DNA from: Eubacteriales bacterium
Lineage (GTDB): Bacteria > Bacillota > Clostridia > Lachnospirales > Lachnospiraceae
Assembly (NCBI GenBank): GCA_030537195.1
Contig: JAUNOK010000001.1
Location: 62,001 to 126,000, forward strand
Direction of reading: 5' to 3'
Length of the DNA stretch: 64,000 nt
Part shown: piece by piece, positions 18,567 to 26,865 of the stretch
How the letters are laid out: the number at the start of each line of letters is the position of its first letter
Numbering within the stretch: position 1 is the stretch's first letter
Position numbers and translations under genes: made by a program
Notes under the pieces: model-generated
Database searches by the model: none
The model's input: only the letters and a program-made list of their open reading frames with translations
Told to the model about the DNA's origin: nothing

Positions 18567-19958
18567 ATGTTTGGGAATGACAAGTCCAGAAAGAACGGGC
18601 TTAATGTTATAGTTGTAGGTGGCGGCAAGGTTGGTGCCACTCTTGTAGAAAGACTTAGCAGAGAGAATCATGATGTCACTCTTATTGATAAGAACAGGGT
18701 TAAGCTTGATGCCATAACAGGTGCATATGATGTTATGGGAGTTGAGGGTAATGGAGCAAGTTTTGCAGTCCAGAAGGAAGCTGGTATTGACTCAGCTGAC
18801 CTTCTTATATCGGTAACTGATTCGGACGAGCTGAATCTTTTATGCTGTACACTTGCAAAGAGAGCCGGCAAATGCGAGGCAATCGCAAGAGTAAGAACTC
18901 CTGAGTACAGTCAGGAAGCAGCATTTTTAAGGGACAGACTTGGTCTCGCGATGATTATTAACCCGGAATTCGAGGCGGCAAGTGAGATTGCGAGAGTGCT
19001 TTATATGCCTACAGCACTGGAGATAGGAACATTTGCACATGGACAGGCGGAGATGATTAAGATAAAGGTACCAGCAGGTAACCAGATGTGTAATCATACT
19101 CTTGCTGAGATATCCAAAGCAGCAGCGTCTAAAGTACTTATATGTGCAGTTGAGAGGAATGGAGAGGTATTCATTCCATCAGGACACTTTGTTATTCAGG
19201 CAGATGACAAGATGTCTTTCATTGCATCAAGAAAGAATGCCAAGACATTTCTTGCAAGTGTAGGATTCCAGACACATCAGGTCAAGAGTACTATGATTGT
19301 CGGGGGTGGAAGAGTTGCATATTATCTTGCCAAGCAGCTTCTTAACATGGGAATTGATGTTAAGATTATTGAGAATGACAAGGAACGTGCACTTAAGTTA
19401 AGTGAGGAACTTCCAGGTGCTGTCATAATTAATGGTGATGGTACTGATGAGAGTCTTTTAAGAGAAGAGGGAATTGAGTATGTGGAGAGCTTTGTCCCTC
19501 TTACAGGTATTGATGAAGAGAATGTTATGCTTACTCTGTATGCAAGAAAAGTATCTGAAGCCAAATGTATCACTAAGATTACAAGAATGGGATTCAGCAG
19601 TGTTATTGACAGTCTTGATTTAGGAAGTGTTATATATCCAAGATATATAACTTCAGAGGCTATTATTGCTTATGTAAGAGCCAAGAAGGAGTCTATGGGA
19701 AGCAACAACATACAGACGCTGTATCATTTGTTTGACCAGAAGGCAGAGGCTATAGAGTTTAATATTGATAAGGAATCAGGAGTTACGGGTAAGCAGCTTA
19801 TGGAGCTTAAGCTTAAGGATAATCTGCTTATAGCACTTATTAACCGTAATGGTAAGATTATTATCCCAAGTGGTACTGACAGCCTTATGGTTGGAGATAC
19901 TGTTGTTATTGTAACAACCCACACAGGGTTTGATGCAATAACTGATATTCTTGGATAG
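18567..19958 (+). CDS. trkA: Trk/Ktr potassium uptake regulatory subunit TrkA
   Basis: 463 aa with two TrkA-N / TrkA-C repeats: Rossmann NAD motifs VVGGGKVGATLVERL (about residue 15) and IVGGGRVAYYLAKQLL (about residue 240), each followed by an RCK_C-like segment. It gates the TrkH channel in response to nucleotides. ATG at 18567 has AAGGAGG 6 bases upstream; the upstream ATG at 18540 lies inside the leader repeat. trkH starts 20 bp after its stop. Confidence 0.94.
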   Translation: MFGNDKSRKNGLNVIVVGGGKVGATLVERLSRENHDVTLIDKNRVKLDAITGAYDVMGVEGNGASFAVQKEAGIDSADLLISVTDSDELNLLCCTLAKRAGKCEAIARVRTPEYSQEAAFLRDRLGLAMIINPEFEAASEIARVLYMPTALEIGTFAHGQAEMIKIKVPAGNQMCNHTLAEISKAAASKVLICAVERNGEVFIPSGHFVIQADDKMSFIASRKNAKTFLASVGFQTHQVKSTMIVGGGRVAYYLAKQLLNMGIDVKIIENDKERALKLSEELPGAVIINGDGTDESLLREEGIEYVESFVPLTGIDEENVMLTLYARKVSEAKCITKITRMGFSSVIDSLDLGSVIYPRYITSEAIIAYVRAKKESMGSNNIQTLYHLFDQKAEAIEFNIDKESGVTGKQLMELKLKDNLLIALINRNGKIIIPSGTDSLMVGDTVVIVTTHTGFDAITDILG

Positions 19959-19978
19959 GAAAGGCTGGGAACATTGAT

Positions 19979-21466
19979 ATGAACAGTTCTATAGTAAGAT
20001 ATATTTTGGGACATGTTTTAAAGATAGAAGCGGCCCTGATGGTTATACCGGTGATTGTCGGTATTGTATACAGGGAAGATGCAACATTTGCATTCTTAAT
20101 AACAATTGCATTGTGCGCAGTGTGCGGAATTCTTATGTCGTTTAAGAAACCATCTAATACGGTGTTTTACCTGAAGGAAGGATGTGTTACAACAGCACTC
20201 AGCTGGATTCTTATGAGTATATTCGGCTGTATGCCGTTTTTCATAAGTGGTGAGATTCCATCATTTACAGATGCACTTTTTGAGACAATATCAGGTTTTA
20301 CTACAACAGGAGCAAGTATTCTTAGTGAGGTTGAAGGTCTGTCACAGAGCATTATGTTCTGGAGATGCTTCACTCACTGGATTGGTGGAATGGGAGTGTT
20401 AGTATTCCTTCTTGCTGTAATACCGCTCACAGGTGGGTCCAATATTAATCTTATGAAGGCGGAAAGCCCGGGACCATCAGTAGGAAAGCTTGTGCCTAAG
20501 ATCAGATATACAGCAAGAATTCTGTATATTATATATTTCGGAATGACTATGATTCAGACAGTGCTTCTTCTTTTTGGAGGAATGACATTCCTTGATGCAC
20601 TTAATACAGCAATGGGAACTGCCGGAACTGGTGGATTTGGTATAAGAAATGACAGTTTTACAAGTTTTTCACCATACATCCAGTGGGTTGTAACAATATT
20701 TATGATATTGTTCGGCGTTAATTTCAATGCATATTATCTTATTGTGTTAAGACAGTTTAAGAAAGCTGTTAAAGTGGAAGAGGTAAGGTGCTATTTTGGA
20801 ATTATCCTTGCGGCAACAGCAATTATATTTGTTAATATATACAGAAGTGTAGGTGCTGTTGAACTTACATTGAGACAATCAATGTTTCAGGTTGCATCTA
20901 TTATAACGACAACCGGATTCTCATCGGTGGATTTTGATATGTGGCCGGCACTTTCGAAATCTGTGCTGGTTATGCTTATGTTTATTGGTGCATGTGCCGG
21001 AAGTACAGGTGGCGGAATTAAGGTATCAAGGTTTATAATAGGAATCAAGACAATATTCAGAGAAATTCAGTCATACATTCATCCTAAGAGTGTTAAAGTA
21101 ATCAAGACAGAAGGCAAGCCTGTTGACAGCGAAACATGCAGGTCAGTGTGTATATACTTCATAACATTTATGATGATATTTACGGCATCTCTATTGCTTA
21201 TATCAATTGAAGGCAAAGATATTGTGACGAATTTCACTGCGGTAGCAGCAACTATTAATAATATAGGTCCGGGACTTTCGGCTGTCGGACCAACGCAGAA
21301 TTTCGGAAGTTATTCTAATTTCAGCAAATATGTTCTGATGTTTGACATGCTTGCTGGGCGACTTGAATTGTTTCCGATGATAATTCTGTTTACACCTTCA
21401 ATATGGAAGGACCTTGCAACTAAGAAGATTTCTGAAAGGAAAATGCGCAGAACGAGAAGGGGTTAA
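19979..21466 (+). CDS. trkH: TrkH-family potassium transporter
   Basis: 495 aa membrane channel subunit with four pore-loop motifs including TISGFTTTGASIL, GTAGTGGFGIRN, ITTTGFSSVDFDMW and the last pore near AATINNIGPGLSAVG. The filter glycines are present. Works with TrkA in potassium uptake. It is downstream of trkA and 2 bp before the DUF2974 gene, so the three are probably one transcript. Confidence 0.95.
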   Translation: MNSSIVRYILGHVLKIEAALMVIPVIVGIVYREDATFAFLITIALCAVCGILMSFKKPSNTVFYLKEGCVTTALSWILMSIFGCMPFFISGEIPSFTDALFETISGFTTTGASILSEVEGLSQSIMFWRCFTHWIGGMGVLVFLLAVIPLTGGSNINLMKAESPGPSVGKLVPKIRYTARILYIIYFGMTMIQTVLLLFGGMTFLDALNTAMGTAGTGGFGIRNDSFTSFSPYIQWVVTIFMILFGVNFNAYYLIVLRQFKKAVKVEEVRCYFGIILAATAIIFVNIYRSVGAVELTLRQSMFQVASIITTTGFSSVDFDMWPALSKSVLVMLMFIGACAGSTGGGIKVSRFIIGIKTIFREIQSYIHPKSVKVIKTEGKPVDSETCRSVCIYFITFMMIFTASLLLISIEGKDIVTNFTAVAATINNIGPGLSAVGPTQNFGSYSNFSKYVLMFDMLAGRLELFPMIILFTPSIWKDLATKKISERKMRRTRRG

Positions 21467-21468
21467 AT

Positions 21469-22566
21469 ATGAGTAATGTATCAGATTATTTAAAATGGCG
21501 TGGAGACCTGGATTTTAGTCAGGCACCGTTTAATGATGTAGACAATTTAATACTTGCACAGATTGCATATGTTGATTTTACTGATATTGTACCGGCACCT
21601 GGAAGTATCGAGACTATTACACTTGCAGAGGCGTCGGACACATTTTTTGATACTCATGATGAGAAGGAAATTAAGAAATGCAGGTCTTTTATAGGTAAAG
21701 CTCCATTTCTTATGAGAGAAGCTGCAGCTACCAAAAGATTTGGCTCTCTTGTGCTTACTAATTATGTTGACTATGTCGATGGGGGTAAAGAAGAACAGTT
21801 TGCGGCATTTCATATAAGAATTGATAACAGATTGACATATGTTGCATTCAGGGGAACAGATGATACACTTGTTGGATGGAAGGAAGACTTTAATATGAGC
21901 TTTCTTTCACCGGTTCCATCACAGAAGGATGCTGTAAGGTATATTGATACAACAGTTCAGCGCCCAGAGGGAAAGCTTATATTTGGCGGTCATTCAAAGG
22001 GAGGTAACCTTGCTGTATATGCATCTGTATTTGCAAGGCCATCAATTAAGAAAAGAATTCTCATGGTTTATAATAATGATGGGCCAGGATTTGACAGCGA
22101 TTTTGTGAAGCATCCTGACTATCTGGCAATTCTTCCAAGGATTAAAAGCATAGTTCCATATGGCTCTGTTGTAGGAATGCTTCTTAACCATGATGGAGAT
22201 TATGAGGTTGTAAAGAGCAGTCAGTCAGGTCTTATGCAGCATGATTCTATGTCATGGCAGGTTATCGGACCTGAATTTGAGAAAGAACAGGATTTAAGCC
22301 CTAAAAGCAAGAAACTTAATGCTGCATTAAGTGCCTGGATAGACGGGCTTACAAGAGAACAGAGGGCTGAATTTGTAGATACATTGTTTATGCTTGTATC
22401 TGCAAGTGGAGCTAAGAATCTGTCAGAAATAAGTACTGCGAAGTTTAAGAATATTAATGCTGTACTGAAATCATTCAGGGAACTGGATAAGTCAGAACGC
22501 TCAATGATACTAAAGATATTTGCTTCGCTTACAGGTGAGATTGGTAAAGCATATAAGAGTAATTAA
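21469..22566 (+). CDS. DUF2974 (Mbeg1-like) alpha/beta hydrolase
   Basis: 365 aa. Lipase-like core with a nucleophile elbow GGHSKGGN (G-x-S-x-G type) and the preceding strand YVAFRGTDDTLVGWKEDF. This matches the Mbeg1-like DUF2974 family common in gut Clostridia; substrate unknown. No signal peptide. It starts 2 bp after trkH. Confidence 0.85.
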   Translation: MSNVSDYLKWRGDLDFSQAPFNDVDNLILAQIAYVDFTDIVPAPGSIETITLAEASDTFFDTHDEKEIKKCRSFIGKAPFLMREAAATKRFGSLVLTNYVDYVDGGKEEQFAAFHIRIDNRLTYVAFRGTDDTLVGWKEDFNMSFLSPVPSQKDAVRYIDTTVQRPEGKLIFGGHSKGGNLAVYASVFARPSIKKRILMVYNNDGPGFDSDFVKHPDYLAILPRIKSIVPYGSVVGMLLNHDGDYEVVKSSQSGLMQHDSMSWQVIGPEFEKEQDLSPKSKKLNAALSAWIDGLTREQRAEFVDTLFMLVSASGAKNLSEISTAKFKNINAVLKSFRELDKSERSMILKIFASLTGEIGKAYKSN

Positions 22567-22587
22567 TGAAAGACAAGGAGATTAGAT

Positions 22588-22743
22588 ATGGGACAGATTA
22601 TATCAGCAGGGATACTGTTAGTAATTGTTGTTGCTATATATATTGCAGTTTCATATAAGCATGAAAAGAGCGGTCTGGGAAAGGGCTGCGATGGCAATTG
22701 TGGCTCATGCGGACTTAGAAGCTGCAAGACAGACAAGAAATAA
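22588..22743 (+). CDS. FeoB-associated Cys-rich membrane protein
   Basis: 51 aa, too short for most callers. Residues 5-22 are one membrane helix (ISAGILLVIVVAIYIAVS); the tail has CDGNCGSCGLRSC, four Cys spaced C-x3-C-x2-C-x4-C. This pattern is that of the small protein usually encoded beside feoB in ferrous-iron uptake loci. No feoB is nearby, so it is an orphan copy. AAGGAG lies 7 bases upstream of the ATG. Confidence 0.85.
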   Translation: MGQIISAGILLVIVVAIYIAVSYKHEKSGLGKGCDGNCGSCGLRSCKTDKK

Positions 22744-22761
22744 TGCTTTACGGAGGATTGT

Positions 22762-23484
22762 ATGAGCAATACAGGTGACAGGCTGAAGCAGTGTCGCATT
22801 AAGAGAGGATTATCAAGGGCAGAAGTAGCAGAAATGTTACATATCAGTTCTGATTATCTTGCCCGTGTTGAAACAGGAACTCAGCCGGTTACATTCAGAA
22901 TTATAGACAGAATAAACAGAAATACAGACTGGAATTCAGATTATATTCTGCACGGAATTGACAGTGACAATCCTTTTCTTGAAACATATCAGATATGTCC
23001 GGATAAGAGAAAAAAAGTATTAATAAGAAATATACTTTTTCTGTTTGACAGTATGCTTCAATTCGGATATAAAGATGAAAGAAAAGTGGGATATTACCAC
23101 AGAATGATACTTGAGATTGTTAACGGTATGGAGCTGGATGTACCAGATAATGTACGTATAGGGTATACACTTACAGAACTAAGGCGGATTCTTGATATGG
23201 ACAGACATATGATGGCACAGGTTATCGGAGTGTCGGACAGAAGTTTCTGTGCATTAGAGAATGGTTTATCTAAACCAGATATCAGGGTGCTGCAGATTAT
23301 ATATACGATGTATGGTTTTAATACAAAGTATTTTATAAGCCGCAATCCGCTGGAATGTGAAGCTGTGAGTAATATATACAGGGGTTTCGATGAGCCTTTA
23401 AGAGAGTTTATTATGAGACGCATCAGGGACGATTATGATGAAATAATAATTATGAGAGGCCGGACTTATGGTAGAGATATATAG
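22762..23484 (+). CDS. XRE-family regulator with two HTH-like regions
   Basis: 240 aa. N-terminal Cro/C1 HTH at residues 5-60 (RLKQCRIKRGLSRAEVAEML). A second HTH-like unit near 135-190 (RRILDMDRHMMAQVIGVSD) is more divergent. Ends 17 bases inside corA, so the pair is translationally coupled. Regulatory target unknown; metal homeostasis would fit the neighbours. Confidence 0.85.
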   Translation: MSNTGDRLKQCRIKRGLSRAEVAEMLHISSDYLARVETGTQPVTFRIIDRINRNTDWNSDYILHGIDSDNPFLETYQICPDKRKKVLIRNILFLFDSMLQFGYKDERKVGYYHRMILEIVNGMELDVPDNVRIGYTLTELRRILDMDRHMMAQVIGVSDRSFCALENGLSKPDIRVLQIIYTMYGFNTKYFISRNPLECEAVSNIYRGFDEPLREFIMRRIRDDYDEIIIMRGRTYGRDI

Positions 23485-24409
23485 AACAGACCAACAGGTG
23501 TTGAATACACTGGATAATATTCAGGAAGGCTGCTGGATTAATATGGTTGATCCAACTAATAAGGAGCTTGAGCAGATAGCGAAGCGTTTTGAGATAGAAC
23601 CAGAAGATATTGCATCGGCGCTGGATGAGGAAGAAAGTTCACGTATAAGCCTTGAGGATGGATATACATTGATATTAGTGGATATTCCAACTCCTGAGGT
23701 AAGACATGAAAAGAAGATGTATACAACAATTCCTCTTGGCATAATACTTAAAAGTGATGCAATAATTACGGTATGTAAGGTAGATACACCAATAATTAAT
23801 TATTTTGTAAGAAACAAGGTCAGAGAATTCAGTACTAAGAAGAAAATGCGTTTTATATATCAGATGCTTTTCCGTTCGGCATTCGTATATCAGGCTAATC
23901 TTCGCCTTATTGACAAGAAGAGAATAGAGATAGAAGAACGTGTTGATGGAGATACATCAGATACAGATCTTATAGAATTACATGAACTAGAGTCGACACT
24001 TGTTTACTTTGCAACATCTCTTCGTGCTAACAGCATTGTGCTGGAACGATTAAGAAGATATAAAAGATTAGAGCAGTATCCTGAAGATATGGAGCTCCTG
24101 GAAGATGTAATGGTCGAGTACCAGCAGGCTATCGAGATGACCACCATATACAGGGATATTATAGATGGTACAAGAGAGCTGATGTCATCTGTAATTGACA
24201 GTAAGCTGAATAATGTAATGAAGTATCTTACATCAATCACAATTGTTATGGCTATTCCAACAATAATATCAGGTATATATGGAATGAATGTTGCCGGAGA
24301 ATGGATGCCATTTGCAAAGACTCCTTTTGGCTTTGAGATAATAAGTGGAATAATTCTTCTGATATGTCTGGTAGTTCTGTGGGTATTAAGAAAAAAGAAG
24401 ATGTTATAA
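23468..24409 (+). CDS. corA: CorA-family divalent metal transporter
   Basis: 313 aa: N-terminal cytosolic funnel domain, long helix, then two membrane helices separated by the signature YGMNVAGEW loop (GMN motif) and a basic C-terminus RKKKML. Transports Mg2+ or a related ion. ATG overlaps the preceding regulator by 17 bases. A strong terminator follows. Confidence 0.95.
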   Translation: MVEIYRTDQQVLNTLDNIQEGCWINMVDPTNKELEQIAKRFEIEPEDIASALDEEESSRISLEDGYTLILVDIPTPEVRHEKKMYTTIPLGIILKSDAIITVCKVDTPIINYFVRNKVREFSTKKKMRFIYQMLFRSAFVYQANLRLIDKKRIEIEERVDGDTSDTDLIELHELESTLVYFATSLRANSIVLERLRRYKRLEQYPEDMELLEDVMVEYQQAIEMTTIYRDIIDGTRELMSSVIDSKLNNVMKYLTSITIVMAIPTIISGIYGMNVAGEWMPFAKTPFGFEIISGIILLICLVVLWVLRKKKML

Positions 24410-24410
24410 A

Positions 24411-24474
24411 AATGCAGTGCCTGCATGAGAATAGGTGATTACCTGTTCCGTGTGCAGACACTGCATTGTTTTTC
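24411..24474 (+). terminator. Terminator after corA
   Basis: AATGCAGTG pairs with CACTGCATT, with inner CTGCA/TGCAG and AGGT/ACCT helices, then TGTTTTT. It also shields the minus-strand small gene beyond it. Confidence 0.8.
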
Positions 24475-24481
24475 TGGATGA

Positions 24482-24643
24482 TTATTTGTAAATTTCCTGC
24501 CAGCGTGATACCATCTCTAAAGCTTCATTCTCAGATGATACCTTTGTAACTATAACCCCATCAAGATAAATTTCGTACACAGGAAACTTCTTAGCCATAT
24601 TTCCATGATTGACCTCAACTCTGTTATACTTTACGCGTTCCAT
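24482..24643 (-). CDS. 53-aa hypothetical protein
   Basis: Small gene with a perfect AGGAGG 7 bases before its ATG (minus strand), in a spacer that would otherwise look empty. The product begins MERVKYNRVEVNHGNMAKKF, has a central YEIYLDGVIVTKV beta strand pair and an acidic amphipathic C-terminal helix. Not recognised. The sense of the codon use and the site make it a real coding gene more likely than chance. Confidence 0.65.
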   Translation of the reverse strand: MERVKYNRVEVNHGNMAKKFPVYEIYLDGVIVTKVSSENEALEMVSRWQEIYK

Positions 24644-24790
24644 TAGAAAACCTCCTCATATTTAATAATAGTGCTTTCAAGCTAAAATCAACAATATGTT
24701 GTATTATATCACGATGGATGACAAAAGGAAATACTATATTTGGTATTGGTACTAAAGTACTATCACAAGCCTGGAAACCCCACATAATAC

Positions 24791-24819
24791 TTGTAAAACC
24801 GACACATATATAATATAAT
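24791..24819 (+). promoter_or_regulatory. Promoter of the GGDEF gene
   Basis: TTGTAA, 17-base spacer, TATAAT; transcription would start about 50 bases before the ATG. Confidence 0.6.
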
Positions 24820-24874
24820 TTTAGTATCATATATTCGTAATAAAACATAACAATAGGATACAAGAGGTAGACAC

Positions 24875-26692
24875 ATGTACGATGAGAAAGTTATTACAAG
24901 TGAGAAATTTGAAATCGATCACAAGATGGATAGAAGAATAGCTTCTGTTGATAAGAATTGTGCTGTAAGTGTTGCTAATAAGGCTTTTGAGGAGTATTTT
25001 GGCGGAAGTATTATTGGTACACTTCTGGAGGTGGTCGTACCAGAAGATAAGGATCGTCTGGCAGATTTTATTGAAAATTATGATGGAACAGCCAAGAATG
25101 GAATATTCAGATTCATTAATGGAGAAGGGGTTGCAAGATATAATCATGTGTATGTGTATGAACGCAGAGGTGTTGGTAATGGACATATGCGTGACGTTGA
25201 ACTGATAGATATGGATTCTATGGAAGAAGCCAACAACAGTTTAAGAGATGATGTAGCCAAGCATAAGATTCTCTTAGGTCTGGACAGAGAATATACATTT
25301 ACATACAACAGAGATAATGGGATATTCAGTATGTACAGGTATGATGTCGATTCACGAGAAGTTATATACAGGGCTGATATTGACGAGTGGAAACAGAGAA
25401 TGCTTTCAGAAGGATATATAGATGAGAATGACAGAGAACTGTTTACTAATTTTATATCAGAAATACGCTCTTACACACAGACTTTTTCAACAAAATTTAA
25501 GACAAGCATGCGCACATATAACAAAGTGATGGAAACACTTAGATTCAAAGGGACTGTAATGAATAAAAGTAATGGAAGCAAGATTGTAATAGGCCGTATA
25601 GTTCCAGAATCAGACAGTCATGGCAATTATAATCAGGTTGCTGATATGATGGAAGAATTACAGTTTGATTCTCTGACTCATGTGTACAATAAGAAAACTA
25701 TCACAGAATATGCTATCAAATGTCTCAAAGAAGAAAAGAACAACAGAGTTACAATTGCAGTTCTTGATGTTGACCACTTTAAGAAGGTTAATGATATATA
25801 TGGACATATGTATGGAGACAAGGTCCTGGCAAGAGTTGGAAGAAAGCTTAAGGAAGTTGTTGGAGAAGACGGTGTCGTAGGACGTATCGGAGGAGATGAG
25901 TTCGTTATTGTGTTTAATGGCATTAATGATGAACATGCATTAAGAGGCATGTTAAGAGCTATAAGAACACAGATAAAGTGGGAATTTGTCGATGATTTTG
26001 AAGATCTTATGATAAGCTGTTCAATAGGAGCTGCATATAGTCCCAATAATGGAACAGAATATGAGGAGTTATTTAAGAAGGCAGATTATTGTTTATATGT
26101 TGCCAAAGAAAAGGGCAGAGACAGATATGTCTTTTTCAGGGATGATCTTCATAAAGAATCATATGAAAAGTCTGTTAATACTAAAGATAAGAATATTAAT
26201 GATGGACGTGAGATGAAAGAACTTCGTTTCCTTTCGGGAGTAATGGAGAATTTTTCGGTTGATGGTAAGGCAGCAGTTGTTGAGTTGCTGAATCATATGT
26301 ATGAAACATTTAAACTGGATAGCATTAATCTGTATTGGGGAGCAAAGCTTACACGTATATACTATAAAGGAGTTGAACTGAGTGGCTCGATGAATGCGGA
26401 CTATGCGTATACAGATAGCTTTAAAGAGCTTCTTGGAGGAAATAACCATGTTGCTGTAAGTTTTGTTGGAAGGCAGACAGACCAGGCTCAGGAATTCGGT
26501 ACAGCGATGAGAGAGAAAAGAGTATTTTCTACGGTGCAGTGTATAGTTGGTTCAGAAGGCAATATGAAAGGTCTGTTTACTATTGACCGCTGTAAAGAGT
26601 CGGCGCAGTGGGCAGAATATGAGATTGAGATGGCTGTTGTGGCAGCTTCTCTTATCAATATTCTTGCAGAAGCTGACAGGGATGCGAATTAA
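24875..26692 (+). CDS. GGDEF-domain diguanylate cyclase with sensory domains
   Basis: 605 aa soluble signalling protein. Order: PAS-like domain (about 10-115), second PAS/linker region (125-250), GGDEF domain (265-430) with intact active site RIGGDEF near residue 338, then a GAF-like C-terminal domain (445-605). It should make cyclic di-GMP. The RxxD product-inhibition site expected five residues before GGDEF is absent (GEDG instead), so feedback inhibition is unlikely. AGAGGT precedes the ATG. Single gene. Confidence 0.9.
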   Translation: MYDEKVITSEKFEIDHKMDRRIASVDKNCAVSVANKAFEEYFGGSIIGTLLEVVVPEDKDRLADFIENYDGTAKNGIFRFINGEGVARYNHVYVYERRGVGNGHMRDVELIDMDSMEEANNSLRDDVAKHKILLGLDREYTFTYNRDNGIFSMYRYDVDSREVIYRADIDEWKQRMLSEGYIDENDRELFTNFISEIRSYTQTFSTKFKTSMRTYNKVMETLRFKGTVMNKSNGSKIVIGRIVPESDSHGNYNQVADMMEELQFDSLTHVYNKKTITEYAIKCLKEEKNNRVTIAVLDVDHFKKVNDIYGHMYGDKVLARVGRKLKEVVGEDGVVGRIGGDEFVIVFNGINDEHALRGMLRAIRTQIKWEFVDDFEDLMISCSIGAAYSPNNGTEYEELFKKADYCLYVAKEKGRDRYVFFRDDLHKESYEKSVNTKDKNINDGREMKELRFLSGVMENFSVDGKAAVVELLNHMYETFKLDSINLYWGAKLTRIYYKGVELSGSMNADYAYTDSFKELLGGNNHVAVSFVGRQTDQAQEFGTAMREKRVFSTVQCIVGSEGNMKGLFTIDRCKESAQWAEYEIEMAVVAASLINILAEADRDAN

Positions 26693-26730
26693 TATATATA
26701 GTTTTTTATTACAAGATATTGTGTTTTTGA

Positions 26731-26759
26731 TTGACTTAAGTGTCTATATGTTGTATAAT
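26731..26759 (+). promoter_or_regulatory. Promoter of nrdD
   Basis: TTGACT, 17-base spacer, TATAAT. The next bases enter a terminator hairpin. Confidence 0.8.
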
Positions 26760-26761
26760 CA

Positions 26762-26811
26762 AATCTGCTCGGGAAACCGCATGAATACTGCGTTCCCAGC
26801 AGATTTTTTTA
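26762..26811 (+). terminator. Promoter-proximal terminator in the nrdD leader
   Basis: AATCTGCT pairs with AGCAGATT, with inner GGGAA/TTCCC, then seven T. It begins within a few bases of the predicted transcription start and lies 55 bases before the nrdD ATG. Confidence 0.8.
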
Positions 26812-26865
26812 ATTTTACTACTATTTTTCATGGGGACATGATAGTTTTTTGTGAGGGTTTGAAGT

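Noticed and set aside
26731-26765. NrdR box in the nrdD promoter
   Set aside because: Sequences around TGTCTATATG do not give the paired, phased 16-base boxes expected for NrdR.
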